A stretch of 64,000 bases of DNA from Streptomyces sp. RerS4 (GCF_023515955.1 NZ_CP097322.1:310001-374000); one strand, 5' to 3'; counted from the stretch's first letter, positions 28,531 through 37,790 are shown. Numbers and translations: made by a program. Notes: a model not told the origin generated them from the letters alone.

Positions 28531-30201
28531 TCACGCCGTCAGGGCCGCCTCCACCTGCGCCAGTTCCTTCGCCGGATCGGCCATCCGGGACAGGACGTCC
28601 AGGTCGTCCCGGCTGTAGCGGGAGCGCACGTCGTCCTCCCAGCGTGAGGCGGCGGTCCGCAGGGGCTCGACCGCTTCCGTGAGGCGGCCCAGCCGGTGCA
28701 GGACGAGTCCGTAGTACCCGGCGGCCTCCGTCCTGTACGCGGCGGCGGCGCCTCGCTCCCAGGCCACGCGGAGAAACGGTTCCGCCTCGGCGTACGCGCC
28801 ACGCTGGGCCTTCAGTTTGCCCGCGAGCATGGCGTGCAGCGGGGACCCGTCACCGGCCGCGCGCACGTACCAGCGCTCGGCCTCCTGGTAGTCGCGGTGG
28901 TACTCGGAGAGCCACCCCATCTCGTTGCACGCGTCGTGGTGGCCCGCCTCGGCGGCCGTCCGGTGCCACCGGTCGCGCAGGGTCGGCCTGCGCAGCGCGC
29001 CGTACAGTTCCGCGAGGTCGTACGCCGCCTGCGGGTCTCCGGCCAGAGCGGCGGGTTCGATCCAGCGGACCAGGTGGCGATCGCCCGCGCCGGCCCAGTC
29101 GCCGAGGATCTTGCCGTACGCGTACGAGGCGTGCACGTCGCCCGCCTCGGCCCGCTCCCGCAGCTGCGGCAGCCGACGCAGGTCCTTGCCGGGGGCGACT
29201 CCGCCGGCCGCTCGGATCGCGGCGATCCGGGCGAGCTGCTCGACCACGTCCTCGTCGTCCTCGCCGACCTCCCGGAACCAGCGTTCGGCCTCCTCGTACC
29301 GCCGCTGCCGCTTGCACAGGAGCCCGAGGTTCCACTGGGCGGGCTGATGCCCGTGGGCGGCCGCGAGGCCGTACCAGTGCTCGGCGTCGTCGAGGTCGCC
29401 GCGCTGCTCGTGCAGGACGCCGAGTACGTACGCGGCGCCTTCGTAGCCCTCGTCGTGGGCCTGGCGCAGCAGGGCGCGGGCCTCGGGCCAGGACGCCTCG
29501 CCTCCGGTCTCCTCCAGGAACACGGCGTGGTCCACGCGGGCGGAGGCACTGAGCGCGGAAGCCCTGCGGTAGTAGCCGGCGGCTTCGGTCGTCAGGCCCG
29601 GGTAGGTGCGGAAGTGCTTTTCCAGGTCGAAGAGCGGGCGCAGCGCCTCGGCGGCGGCGTCCCCGTCCCCGTCCGCCTCGGCGGCGTCGAGCCCTGCCGC
29701 GACGCGGTCGAAGTCCTCGCGGATCGACTCGAAGAGCTGCGCCCAGCGGAAGACCGCGATGTCGCCCAGCTCGATGTCGCTCATCAGGAACTTCGCCGCC
29801 TCGTCGACTCGGCCCTCGGCCGCGAGCAGCTTGCCGAGCTCGATCTTGCAGTCGAGGTGGCGTCCCTGCTCCCAGCCCCGGCGGAACCAGTCGGCGGCCT
29901 CCGGATCACCGTCCTCGTGGAGGAGTACGCCGAGTCCGTACGCGCACGCGGCGTCCCGTTCGGCGACGGCCCGGTAGAGCGTGGCCGCCGCCTGCCGATC
30001 ACCCCGGATCTTCCGGTACCGGGCGAGGGTGTAATGCGAGAAGGCGTCGCCGGCCGCCACGGCCTGCTCCCAGTACGGGATGCCTTCGTCCACGTGCTTG
30101 CCCAGCACGAAGAAGTCGGTGTGCCGGCGGGCGGTCCTGGTTTCGCCGGCGCGGGCGGCGGCGACGAGTGCCTCTCCGTGGGCCTGTATGTCCTGCGTCA
30201 T
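28531..30201 (-). CDS. Sel1/tetratricopeptide repeat protein
   Basis: 556 aa, soluble alpha-solenoid made almost entirely of 30-40 residue Sel1/TPR-like helical pairs, for example YGLGVLLHEDGDPEAADWFR, YVLGVLHEQRGDLDDAEHWY and MLAGKLKAQRGAYAEAEPFL. Such proteins act as protein-binding scaffolds; no catalytic domain is present. ATG 30201 chosen; a GTG six bases upstream is equally possible, and neither has a clear ribosome site. Downstream of, and in the same direction as, another TPR gene (66-base gap), so the two may share a message. Function unknown. Confidence 0.85.
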   Translation of the reverse strand: MTQDIQAHGEALVAAARAGETRTARRHTDFFVLGKHVDEGIPYWEQAVAAGDAFSHYTLARYRKIRGDRQAAATLYRAVAERDAACAYGLGVLLHEDGDPEAADWFRRGWEQGRHLDCKIELGKLLAAEGRVDEAAKFLMSDIELGDIAVFRWAQLFESIREDFDRVAAGLDAAEADGDGDAAAEALRPLFDLEKHFRTYPGLTTEAAGYYRRASALSASARVDHAVFLEETGGEASWPEARALLRQAHDEGYEGAAYVLGVLHEQRGDLDDAEHWYGLAAAHGHQPAQWNLGLLCKRQRRYEEAERWFREVGEDDEDVVEQLARIAAIRAAGGVAPGKDLRRLPQLRERAEAGDVHASYAYGKILGDWAGAGDRHLVRWIEPAALAGDPQAAYDLAELYGALRRPTLRDRWHRTAAEAGHHDACNEMGWLSEYHRDYQEAERWYVRAAGDGSPLHAMLAGKLKAQRGAYAEAEPFLRVAWERGAAAAYRTEAAGYYGLVLHRLGRLTEAVEPLRTAASRWEDDVRSRYSRDDLDVLSRMADPAKELAQVEAALTA

Positions 30202-30267
30202 GATCACATCGTGCCAGGCGGCACCAAGAACCGGCCATCCGACGGTTCTTGCCGTACGAGCCCGCGC

Positions 30268-31573
30268 TCAGGAGGGCGCGCTCGGCGGTAGCAGGCGGCG
30301 TAGGGCCGCCGCCTCCGACAGGATCTCCTGGGCGCGGTCGACGCGACCCATGTCATGGAGCACGAGGCCGATCCGGCCCAGTGACGACGCGAGCGGAGCC
30401 CGGTAGGTGTCGGGATCGGTCCGGGCGAGCCCGCGGTGGATCTGACCGGCCTCCTCGATGGGGATCAGGGCGGACGCGTAGCGTTTCAGGGCGTACAGCA
30501 CCGAGCCTTGTGCGTTCAATGCCTGTGCGAGCGTGGGCAGGTGGCCGGCGTCGTCTCGGGTCAGCCGTCGGTACAGCTCGACGGCCTCGCCGATCCGGTC
30601 GACGGCCTCCTCGGGCCGACCTTCGGAGAAATGGCGTTGCGCCAGGTTGAACAGGGCGACGGCGAGGGTGGGTTGGTGGGCGGCCGGGTTCTGCTCCACC
30701 AGCCGACGGTGAACGCTGACGGCCGTCTCCAGAACCAGTACGGCGTCGACGGGGCCGGGCGCCCGGTGCGGCGCCGGCCCCGCGGTCGCCGGTGGGGCCG
30801 CGGGTCGGGGCGGGCGGGGCGGCTGGGGCGGGTGGGTCGGGTGCTGCCGGAGGGCCTGCCGTCGGATCGCGGTGGCCTCCTCGGCGGCGGGCCTTGCCTC
30901 CTGCGACCGGCCGAGGTCCCCGAGTACGCCTGCCAGGTCCTCCAGAGCCTCGGCGAGCGGGAGTTGCCGTCCCGCCGGGTCGTGCCGCGCGGCCGTGCGC
31001 CGTACGTCCACGGCCCGCCGTAGGTCGGTCTCCGCCTCCGAGAGTCGCCCCAGGCACCACATGAGGCGCCCGCGGCCGGCCAGGTTCCGGGCCAGGGCCG
31101 GGAGGTGGGCCGCCGGATCGTGGTGCGCCAGTGCCCAGCCGACGGTGACCGCCTCCGTCGCGGCCTCGACCGCCTGGTCCCGGCGATCCGACGCGGACAG
31201 GCGCAGGCTGAGCAGACGCAGTGCGTCGGCGAGCCCGGCCAGATGGGTGAAGGAGTTGCCCATTTCGCGCCGGTGGATGGCGACGGCTTCCTCCGTGGCG
31301 CTCAGGGCGTCCGCCGGACGGCCCCGGGCCGCGAGCTCGCCGCCGAGCCGGGCCAGTACGTCCGCCAGGTCGAGCAGGTGAGCGGACGGGGTGTGCTCCA
31401 CCAGCGGGCGCAGCACCGTGACCGCCTGTTCGAGGGCGTTCGCCGCCTCATCGTGTTGGTCCAGGTGGGACAGCGTGCCCACCACGAGCTCCCTGCCAGA
31501 CATCGGTGGCCATGGCTGCCACCAGAGCCCCCGCGCCACTGGCCGCCAACGTCGTCATCGCCTCCGGCAGCAT
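30268..31573 (-). pseudogene. Tetratricopeptide repeat protein gene, frameshifted near the 5' end
   Basis: The best start is ATG 31573 with GAGGGGGGA five bases ahead, encoding MLPEAMTTLAASGAGALV and AAMATDVWQGARG, the hydrophobic N-terminal helix common in Streptomyces TPR proteins. That frame stops at 31448. The TPR domain (HDEAANALEQAVTVLRPLVE onward; seven or more repeats, with a Pro-rich linker in the middle) is in another frame from about 31500 to 30268. Starting the TPR frame at 31503 or 31539 loses the helix and has no good ribosome site. So this is either a frameshift mutation, a sequencing error or a real short form. Scaffold-type protein; function unknown. Confidence 0.6.
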
Positions 31574-31674
31574 CGCTGTCCCCCCTCGTGAAATGCCCGC
31601 ACCTCGCGAGCTTCCGACTATCACACCTGACGTCAGAACCCTTGACGGCACTTCCGAGCCCTCACATACTGACG

Positions 31675-31704
31675 GCCAAATCGATTTGGCCAAATCGATT
31701 TGGC
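31675..31704. promoter_or_regulatory. Tandem perfect palindromes, probable LacI-family operator
   Basis: CCAAATCGATTTGG occurs twice head to tail with no gap (31676-31689 and 31690-31703); the full 30 bases are one palindrome. AT-rich arms around a central CG are the hallmark of LacI-family operators. It lies 64 bases upstream of the permease start, and a LacI-type regulator is encoded at the other end of the operon. Confidence 0.75.
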
Positions 31705-31767
31705 TCTCCGTCCAGGGCCGGATCGCGGCTGAACCCAAGCGTGTCGAACGCCGATCGGAGCTCGAAC

Positions 31768-33204
31768 GTGTCAAGTCCCCGCCACACCCTCCCCGGTACG
31801 CCACAGCCACCCACGACGGAACCGCCCGCCCCCGCCGAGGCCGACAGCGCTCCCACCGACCAGGCCGTCCATCCCGTGGACGAGTCCCGCCCCATCGGCC
31901 GGATCCTGCTCTTCGGCGTCCAGCACGTCCTCGTCATGGCCGCCACCCCCATCTCGGCGATCTTCCTGATGAGCGCCACCCTCCGCCTCAGCCCGGCCCT
32001 GACCGTCAACCTCCTCTCCGCCGCCTTCGTCCTCTCCGGCATCGGATCCCTGATCCAGTCGCTCGGACCCTGGAAGTTCGGCCCCCGCCTCCCCTTCGTG
32101 ATGCTCCCGGGCGGCGCGCCGCTCATCCTCTTCATCGCCATCGCCGAACAGCACGGCCTGCGCACCGCCACCGGCGCGGTCATCCTCACCGCCGCCTTCT
32201 ACTTCGTCGTCCTCCCCGTCTTCTCCCGGCTGTTGACCTTCTTCCCCGCCCTCGTCATCGGCACGATGATCGTCATCGTCGGCGTCAACCTGGTGAAGGT
32301 CGGCGCCGTCCTCGTCACCGGCCGCCCCGGACAACCCGGCTTCGCCGACCCCATGAACCTGGGGCTCGGCATGGCCACCATCGGCTTCACCGTGGTCTTC
32401 TACCTGCTGTCCAGCGGCATCCTGCGCCAACTCGCCGTCATGCTGGGCCTGCTCGCCGGTACCGCCCTAGCCGTCGCCCTCGGCGCCGTGGACTTCTCGA
32501 ACGCGGCCGGCCACGACCTCCTCGGCATGCCGCAGCCGCTGCCCTTCGGCTCACCCCAGTTCAACCTGCTCGCCGCGCTGCCCCTGATGCTCTACAGCCT
32601 CGCCTCCATGGCCGAGGCCACCGGCCAGACCGTCATCAACGCCGAGGCCGTCGGCAAGGACATCGACCGGCGCACGGCCGTCCCCCAGACCATCCGCGGC
32701 GACGCCCTCACCTCCCTCGCCGGCGGGTTCTTCGGCCTGCCGCTCATGGTGACGAGCGGCGAGAACATCGGGATCGTCCGCGTCACCGGCGTACGCAGCC
32801 GCTACGTCACCGCCGCCGCCGGCGGCGTCCTCATCGTCATCGGCTTCCTCGCGCCCGTCACCCACGCCATCAGCGTCATCCCCTCCGCGGTCATAGGCGG
32901 CACCGCCATGGTCGTCTTCGCCGTCATCACCGTCCTCGGCGTGCAGATGCTCGGTCGCTCCGGTCTCGACCAGCACACCAACACCTTCGTCTGCGCCGTC
33001 GCCCTCGCGCTCGGCCTGCTGCCCATCCTCATCCCCGGGGTCTACGCGGGCTTCCCGCCGAACCTCCGCATCCTCCTGGAAAGCGGTGTCGCCGTCGGCG
33101 CGTTCGTCGCCGCCGTGCTCAACGTCCTCTTCCACCACATCCGGCCGGCCGTCACCGCGCGCGTGGCCGCCGCCCGTACGGAAAGCGACAACACCGACCG
33201 ATGA
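31768..33204 (+). CDS. NCS2-family nucleobase:cation symporter (xanthine/uracil permease type)
   Basis: 478 aa membrane transporter with 12-14 helices. NCS2 landmarks: FGVQHVLVMAATPISAIFLM at the start of the membrane part, LPFVMLPGGAPLI, and the substrate region SMAEATGQTVINAEAVGKDI with the conserved Glu, then TSGENIGIVRVTGVRSR. A Pro/Thr-rich cytoplasmic N-terminus of about 40 residues precedes it. GTG at 31768 has CGGAG seven bases ahead. The stop overlaps the ATG of the aminohydrolase by four bases. Imports a purine- or pyrimidine-like ring for the next enzyme; the exact substrate is unknown. Confidence 0.9.
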   Translation: MSSPRHTLPGTPQPPTTEPPAPAEADSAPTDQAVHPVDESRPIGRILLFGVQHVLVMAATPISAIFLMSATLRLSPALTVNLLSAAFVLSGIGSLIQSLGPWKFGPRLPFVMLPGGAPLILFIAIAEQHGLRTATGAVILTAAFYFVVLPVFSRLLTFFPALVIGTMIVIVGVNLVKVGAVLVTGRPGQPGFADPMNLGLGMATIGFTVVFYLLSSGILRQLAVMLGLLAGTALAVALGAVDFSNAAGHDLLGMPQPLPFGSPQFNLLAALPLMLYSLASMAEATGQTVINAEAVGKDIDRRTAVPQTIRGDALTSLAGGFFGLPLMVTSGENIGIVRVTGVRSRYVTAAAGGVLIVIGFLAPVTHAISVIPSAVIGGTAMVVFAVITVLGVQMLGRSGLDQHTNTFVCAVALALGLLPILIPGVYAGFPPNLRILLESGVAVGAFVAAVLNVLFHHIRPAVTARVAAARTESDNTDR

Positions 33205-34610
33205 ACCAGCTCATCCGTGACCTCCTCGACGGGCCCGGCCCGTTCCTCCTCGTACCGGACGCCGTCCTGCTGCCCGAAGGGCCGGCCGAAGGCATGGCGG
33301 TCGTCGTCGCCGAAGGCTCCTTCCTCGCCGTCGGCGACGCGGAGGAAGTCCAGCACACGCACCCCCACCTCGACCCCGTACGGCTCCCCGGACACCTCCT
33401 GATGCCCGGCTTCGTCGACGCGCACCACCACCTCACCCAGACCTTCGGCTCGGCCCTCGCCTACGGGGAGCCGTCGGAGATCTTCCGCCGGGTATGGGTA
33501 CCGCTGGAAGGCGCGCTGGACGAGGAATCGGCGTACACGGCGGCCAAGCTGGCGGCGCTCGAAGCGCTGCGCGGCGGCTTCACCACCGTCACCGACGCGG
33601 GCAACCGCACCGGCGTGGACGTCGACGTGGTGGCCTCCGCCGCCCGCGACGCCGGCATCCGCTGCGTACTGGGCCTGATCTGCGACGACGCACTGCCCGA
33701 CGGCACCGACCCCGGCCATCGCCGTCCCTCCACCGCGGAACGCGCGGAGAAGCACCTGGCCCGCTACGAGGGCGACGCCCTCGTCCACGCCTCCCTGGCC
33801 GTCTCCATCCCCGAGGCCGCCACCACCGCCACCCTCCAGCGCACCGCCCGTCTCGCCGCCGAAGCCGGAGCGACCGTCCAGATCCACGTCAACGAACACC
33901 TGGCCGGCGTCGAACGCTCCCTCGTGCGACACGGTCTGCGCCCCCTGGAGCACCTGCACCACCTCGGCGTCCTCGGCCCCCAACTGCTCGCCGCACACGC
34001 CACCCTGCTCACCCCCCGCGAGCTGACCCTGCTCGCCGACACCGGCACCGCCGTCAGCTACAACCCCGTGGCCAGCGCCTGGAAGGGCAACGCCGTCGCC
34101 CCGGCCACCACCATGGCCGAACGCGGCATCCGCTTCGGTCTCGGCACCGACGGCACGCGCGGCGACGGCTTCCGGCTCTCCGAGGCGGCCGAGTTCGCCC
34201 AACGCCTCGCGTACGGCCTCGCCACCGGCGACTCCTCCTGCGGCGCCGGCTGGACCTGGCTCGAACACGCCACGCGGGGCGGCGCCGACGCGGTGGGCCT
34301 CGGCGCCCGTACCGGCACGATCGCCACGGGCCTGGCCGCCGACTTCCTCCTCGTCGACGTCACCACTCCCGAACTCGCCCTGTCCTGGGACCTCCCCTGG
34401 GAGCTCGTACGACGCGGCAACCGCGACCAGATCAGCGCCGTGTTCGTCGCGGGTCGCCTGCGCCTGTGGCGCGGCCTGCCCACCGGCTGGGACGGCCCCG
34501 CCCTCGTCGGGCAGGCCACCGTCCTCGCCCGCGCCGCGGTGGAGCGGGCCCCCATCACCCGGGTCCACCGCACCTCCACCGCCGCCCGCGAACGCGGCAC
34601 CGCGCGATGA
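33201..34610 (+). CDS. Amidohydrolase, cytosine/guanine deaminase-like (SsnA/TrzN group)
   Basis: 469 aa cytoplasmic metal hydrolase, probably deaminating or dechlorinating a nitrogen heterocycle. Metal ligands: HxH in GFVDAHHHLTQT near residue 75, His in IHVNEHLAG, His in LLAAHATLLT and Asp in GLGTDGTRGDGF. The C-terminal beta sandwich carries TGTIATGLAADFLLVDV. Overlaps the permease upstream and the TauE gene downstream by four bases each (ATGA), so the three are one translationally coupled cassette. Closest known activities are 8-oxoguanine, guanine or s-triazine hydrolases; sequence alone does not choose. Confidence 0.88.
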   Translation: MNQLIRDLLDGPGPFLLVPDAVLLPEGPAEGMAVVVAEGSFLAVGDAEEVQHTHPHLDPVRLPGHLLMPGFVDAHHHLTQTFGSALAYGEPSEIFRRVWVPLEGALDEESAYTAAKLAALEALRGGFTTVTDAGNRTGVDVDVVASAARDAGIRCVLGLICDDALPDGTDPGHRRPSTAERAEKHLARYEGDALVHASLAVSIPEAATTATLQRTARLAAEAGATVQIHVNEHLAGVERSLVRHGLRPLEHLHHLGVLGPQLLAAHATLLTPRELTLLADTGTAVSYNPVASAWKGNAVAPATTMAERGIRFGLGTDGTRGDGFRLSEAAEFAQRLAYGLATGDSSCGAGWTWLEHATRGGADAVGLGARTGTIATGLAADFLLVDVTTPELALSWDLPWELVRRGNRDQISAVFVAGRLRLWRGLPTGWDGPALVGQATVLARAAVERAPITRVHRTSTAARERGTAR

Positions 34611-35317
34611 GCCCCACCACCCTCATCGTCCTCGCCGTCACGGTCGCCGTGGCCGCCTTCGTCCAGGGCAGCAGCGGCCTCGGCTTCGCCCTGATCGTGG
34701 CGCCGGTCGCCGGGATCCTCGACCCGGGCCTGCTTCCCGTGTTCGTGCTGGCGTCGATGATCCCGCTGAACCTGTACGTCGCCTGGCGCGAGCGGGCCGC
34801 CCTGGACCTGCGGGGCGCCGGCTGGATCAGCGCCGCCAGACTCGCCGCCACCCCCGGCGGGCTCGCGTTGCTCTGGCTGATCCCGGACCGCAGCATCGGC
34901 CTGTTCGTCGGCATCGCCACCGTCCTGGCGGCGGTGGTGAGCCTCGCCGCACCCGCCTTCACCCCCGGGCGGCTCGCCTACGTCGGGGCGGGCGCGGTGA
35001 CCGGGCTGACGGAGACCGCGACCGGCGTGGGCGGCCCCCCGCTCGCCCTCGTGTACCAGCACCGGCCGCCCGCCGAGCTCCGCGCGACCGTCGCGCTCTG
35101 TTTCCTCGTCGGCGAAGTGGCCTCGCTCCTACTGCTGTTCGCGACGGGCGAGGGCCACGTCCAGGATCTCGGCTGGGCGGCCCTGCTCCTGCCGGCGATG
35201 GCCGCCGGGGCGTGGCTGAGCCGCCTGGTCCACCACCGGCTCGACGCCCGCCGGATGCGACTGTTCGTCCTGGTGTTCGCCCTGGTCTCCGGCCTCGTCC
35301 TCATGCTGGGGGTGTGA
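34607..35317 (+). CDS. TauE/SafE family membrane exporter
   Basis: 236 aa, seven to eight predicted helices. Family pattern: N-terminal FVQGSSGLGFALIVAPV and the second-half repeat GAVTGLTETATGVGGPPLAL, the two G-rich motifs of TauE/SafE proteins that export sulfite, sulfoacetate or other small organic anions. Starts inside the stop of the aminohydrolase gene. Its 3' end overlaps the convergent LacI gene by 17 bases. In this cassette it may remove an acidic by-product or import a carboxylate; direction and substrate are inference. Confidence 0.87.
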   Translation: MSPTTLIVLAVTVAVAAFVQGSSGLGFALIVAPVAGILDPGLLPVFVLASMIPLNLYVAWRERAALDLRGAGWISAARLAATPGGLALLWLIPDRSIGLFVGIATVLAAVVSLAAPAFTPGRLAYVGAGAVTGLTETATGVGGPPLALVYQHRPPAELRATVALCFLVGEVASLLLLFATGEGHVQDLGWAALLLPAMAAGAWLSRLVHHRLDARRMRLFVLVFALVSGLVLMLGV

Positions 35318-36371
35318 CGGGAGGTGTCAGCGGCGGGGCGACCCGCAGCGAAGACGCCCGCACCACCAACCGCGGCGCGGGCGGCGTGGCCACCGACACG
35401 GTGGCCGCCGCCCCGCCCCGCAACCGCCCCAGCAGCAGCTCCACCGCGTCGGCCGCCGCCCGGTCCAGGTGCAGGTCGACGGCGGTCAGCAGCGGATCAC
35501 AGGTCCGGGCGCGCAGCCCGTCGTACCGGGTGACGACCATGACGTCATCCGGTACGGAGCGTCCGCTCTCCCGGATCGCCCGGACCGCCCCCACCGCGAA
35601 CACGTCCACCAGCGCGCACACGGCGTCGATCCCGGGATGCTCCGCCAGCAGCGCCGCGCACCGTTCGTAGCCGGCCCGTTCTCCGCCCGCCTCGGACGCG
35701 GTCGCCACGATCGGCTCCCACCCGTACCGCGCGGCGGTGCGCTCGTACGCCTCGCGCGCGTCGACGGAGGAGTGCCGCCCGCCGGACCCGATGAGCAGCG
35801 CCGGCCGCCGCGCACCCTGCTCCCGCAGGTGCGCGAGCAGCATCTCGGTCACGGGCCCGCCGCGCAGGTCCACGTACGGGGCCTCCTCCCGCGGCGACAC
35901 GGGCCGCCCGAGCGCCACGTACGGCAACCCGCGCTCCCTCAGCAACGCGACCGCCGGATCGTCCACGTCCGGTTCGACGACGATGGCTCCGTCGATGTCG
36001 ACGGAGTGCAGCCCGGACCCGGACCGTACGGGCGGCACCAGCACGAGCGCGTAGCCGTGCACCAGCGCGCTCTCGGCGGCGGCGGCGGCGACCTCCATGT
36101 AGAACCCGAGCCGCGACGTGCCACCGGCGACGGCGAAGGGCATCGACGAGGCCAGCGCGATCGCCTTGGCCTGCCCCCGCCGCAACCGCTGCGCGCGCAG
36201 GTTCGGCCGGTACCCCAGCTCGGCGGCGACCTGCTTGATCCGCTCCCGCGTCCGCGGATCCACCTTCCCGAGCCCGTTGAGCGCATGCGAAACCGTCGTG
36301 CGCGACACCCCGGCGACCCGTGCCACATCGGCGATCGTCGGAGGCTTGGGCACCGGATCGGACGGCGTCAT
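35301..36371 (-). CDS. LacI-family transcriptional regulator
   Basis: 356 aa repressor. N-terminal LacI helix-turn-helix TIADVARVAGVSRTTVSHAL with hinge VDPRTRERIKQVAAELGYRP, then a periplasmic-binding-like ligand domain (GAIVVEPDVDDPAVALLRER, DAVCALVDVFAVGAVRAI, VMVVTRYDGLRARTCDPLLT). ATG 36371 is taken because the HTH starts 12 residues later; a GGGAG lies ten bases upstream. Converges on the permease-aminohydrolase-TauE operon and is the obvious candidate to bind the tandem CCAAATCGATTTGG palindromes upstream of it. Effector is probably the transported ring or its product. Confidence 0.92.
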   Translation of the reverse strand: MTPSDPVPKPPTIADVARVAGVSRTTVSHALNGLGKVDPRTRERIKQVAAELGYRPNLRAQRLRRGQAKAIALASSMPFAVAGGTSRLGFYMEVAAAAAESALVHGYALVLVPPVRSGSGLHSVDIDGAIVVEPDVDDPAVALLRERGLPYVALGRPVSPREEAPYVDLRGGPVTEMLLAHLREQGARRPALLIGSGGRHSSVDAREAYERTAARYGWEPIVATASEAGGERAGYERCAALLAEHPGIDAVCALVDVFAVGAVRAIRESGRSVPDDVMVVTRYDGLRARTCDPLLTAVDLHLDRAAADAVELLLGRLRGGAAATVSVATPPAPRLVVRASSLRVAPPLTPPVTPPA

Positions 36372-36468
36372 CGACGCGCACACTCCCAACGTCTGGACAA
36401 CGGCTGACCCCGCCATCTTCCCCGACGCGTCCCCGCCCCGCCGACCCCCTCCCTCCCGCGACGGTGGG

Positions 36469-37146
36469 TCACGTCGATGTCGCCTCGCCGGGTCGGCCGC
36501 CGCCGAAGTGCCGGGCGGACTTGCCTTCCTGGGCCAGCCTGCGCAGGGCGAGCAGGGCGGGTTCGAGGAGGACCGCGACCAGCACGGCCCGCTCGGCCTG
36601 TGCCAGCAGGTCGCGCTCGCCGCTCATCTGTCCGACGTCCAGGTCGGCGATGCTGTCGGCGAGTCGGGCGTAGGGCAGCAGGCCGCGCCAGTCGATGTCG
36701 GCGCCCAGGTCGGCGAGCGCGGCGAGGACCTCCGCCAGGGTGTGCGCGGCCGGATTGCCCCGGGACACCTCCCACCCCATCTCTGCGATCAACCTGTGTG
36801 CGTCGGCCAGGCCCGCCGGCTCCGGCGCCTGCTCCTTCGCGGGCGGTTCGGTGCCGGCGTCCTCCTCCATCCTGGTCGGACGTACGCCCAGCGCGATCCC
36901 GAACACCTGGTGCAGATCCTCTTGTTCGGCGGTGATCGCGTCCAGGATCTCCTTCGTCGCGCTGACCGACAGGCCGCGCGTCCCGATCAGGGTGCGGATG
37001 AACCGAAGCCGGTGCACGTGGTCTTCGCCGTATTCGGCCTGGTTGGCGGCGGTGGCCCGCCCCGGGGGGAGCAGCCCTTCGCGCAAGTAGTACTTGATCA
37101 GCGGCACTTGTACGCCGGTACGTCGACCGAGTTCGGAAACCTTCAT
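36469..37146 (-). CDS. MerR-family transcriptional regulator
   Basis: 225 aa. N-terminal winged helix KVSELGRRTGVQVPLIKYYL then REGLLPPGR, followed by HVHRLRFIRTLIGTRGLS and a long C-terminal effector domain (about 100-225) lacking a cysteine metal-binding loop, so more likely a small-molecule or stress sensor than a metal sensor. Divergent from the DoxX-like gene across 125 bases that contain a symmetric element at 37169-37185, the usual MerR arrangement for controlling its neighbour and itself. Confidence 0.9.
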   Translation of the reverse strand: MKVSELGRRTGVQVPLIKYYLREGLLPPGRATAANQAEYGEDHVHRLRFIRTLIGTRGLSVSATKEILDAITAEQEDLHQVFGIALGVRPTRMEEDAGTEPPAKEQAPEPAGLADAHRLIAEMGWEVSRGNPAAHTLAEVLAALADLGADIDWRGLLPYARLADSIADLDVGQMSGERDLLAQAERAVLVAVLLEPALLALRRLAQEGKSARHFGGGRPGEATST

Positions 37147-37168
37147 CGGCTCACTTCCTGGGCAACGG

Positions 37169-37185
37169 ATAGTGGATAGCACTAT
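37169..37185. promoter_or_regulatory. Inverted repeat in the MerR/DoxX divergent promoter
   Basis: ATAGTG-GATAG-CACTAT, perfect six-base arms with a five-base spacer, inside the AT-richest part of the gap. Length and position fit a MerR dimer site. Confidence 0.55.
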
Positions 37186-37271
37186 TATCCATTCTAGGGT
37201 CGCCTGATCGTCAACCGCGGCGCTGAACACGACCGACCCGCCTGCTGACCGACCGAAAGGATTCTCCTCTC

Positions 37272-37790
37272 ATGTTCGGCACACTCATGCTCATCGCCGG
37301 TCCCACCGTGCTGTTCCGGCTGCTCGGCGCGTGCGGCGTCGGCCGGTTCAAGACCTGGCGGGTGTCCGCCCTGCACGGCCTCGCGGTCATGCTGGTGTTC
37401 ACGGCGAGCGCGCACTTCGTCCCGTCCGCCCTCGGCCCGATGCCCGGTCACGACGACGTGGTCGCGATGGTCCCCCCGTACGTGCCGTTCCCCCGCCTCA
37501 CGGTCTACGCGACGGGCGTCCTGGAACTCCTCGGCGCCGCCGGACTCGTCCGGGAGGCCACCCGGCCGACGGCCGGGCTCTGCCTCGCCGCGCTGTTCGT
37601 CCTGATGCTCCCGGCCAACATCCACGCGGCCGTCGAGGGGGTCTCGTTCAACGGGGAGCCGGCGACGCCGCTGTGGTTCAGGATCCCCGAACAGGTGCTC
37701 TTCATCGGCATCGCCCTGTGGGCCTACGCCCCGACGCGCGCCGCGGCTGCCCGCCGCGCCGACGCGGCACCCGCTCAGGCGAACCCCTGA
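37272..37790 (+). CDS. DoxX-like membrane protein
   Basis: 172 aa, four predicted helices (FGTLMLIAGPTVLFRLLG; HGLAVMLVFTASAHFVP; TGVLELLGAAGLV; CLAALFVLMLPANIHAAV). Motifs AHFVPS and YATGVLELLGAAGL match DoxX-family proteins, which have been linked to thiol or quinone stress in actinobacteria. AAAGGA lies about ten bases before ATG. Divergent from, and presumably controlled by, the MerR regulator. Biochemical role unknown. Confidence 0.85.
   Translation: MFGTLMLIAGPTVLFRLLGACGVGRFKTWRVSALHGLAVMLVFTASAHFVPSALGPMPGHDDVVAMVPPYVPFPRLTVYATGVLELLGAAGLVREATRPTAGLCLAALFVLMLPANIHAAVEGVSFNGEPATPLWFRIPEQVLFIGIALWAYAPTRAAAARRADAAPAQANP

Noticed and set aside
36372..36420. Possible LacI autoregulatory site CCAACGTCTGG near the regulator start
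   Set aside because: Only a loose match to CCAAATCGATTTGG, with the wrong length and broken symmetry.
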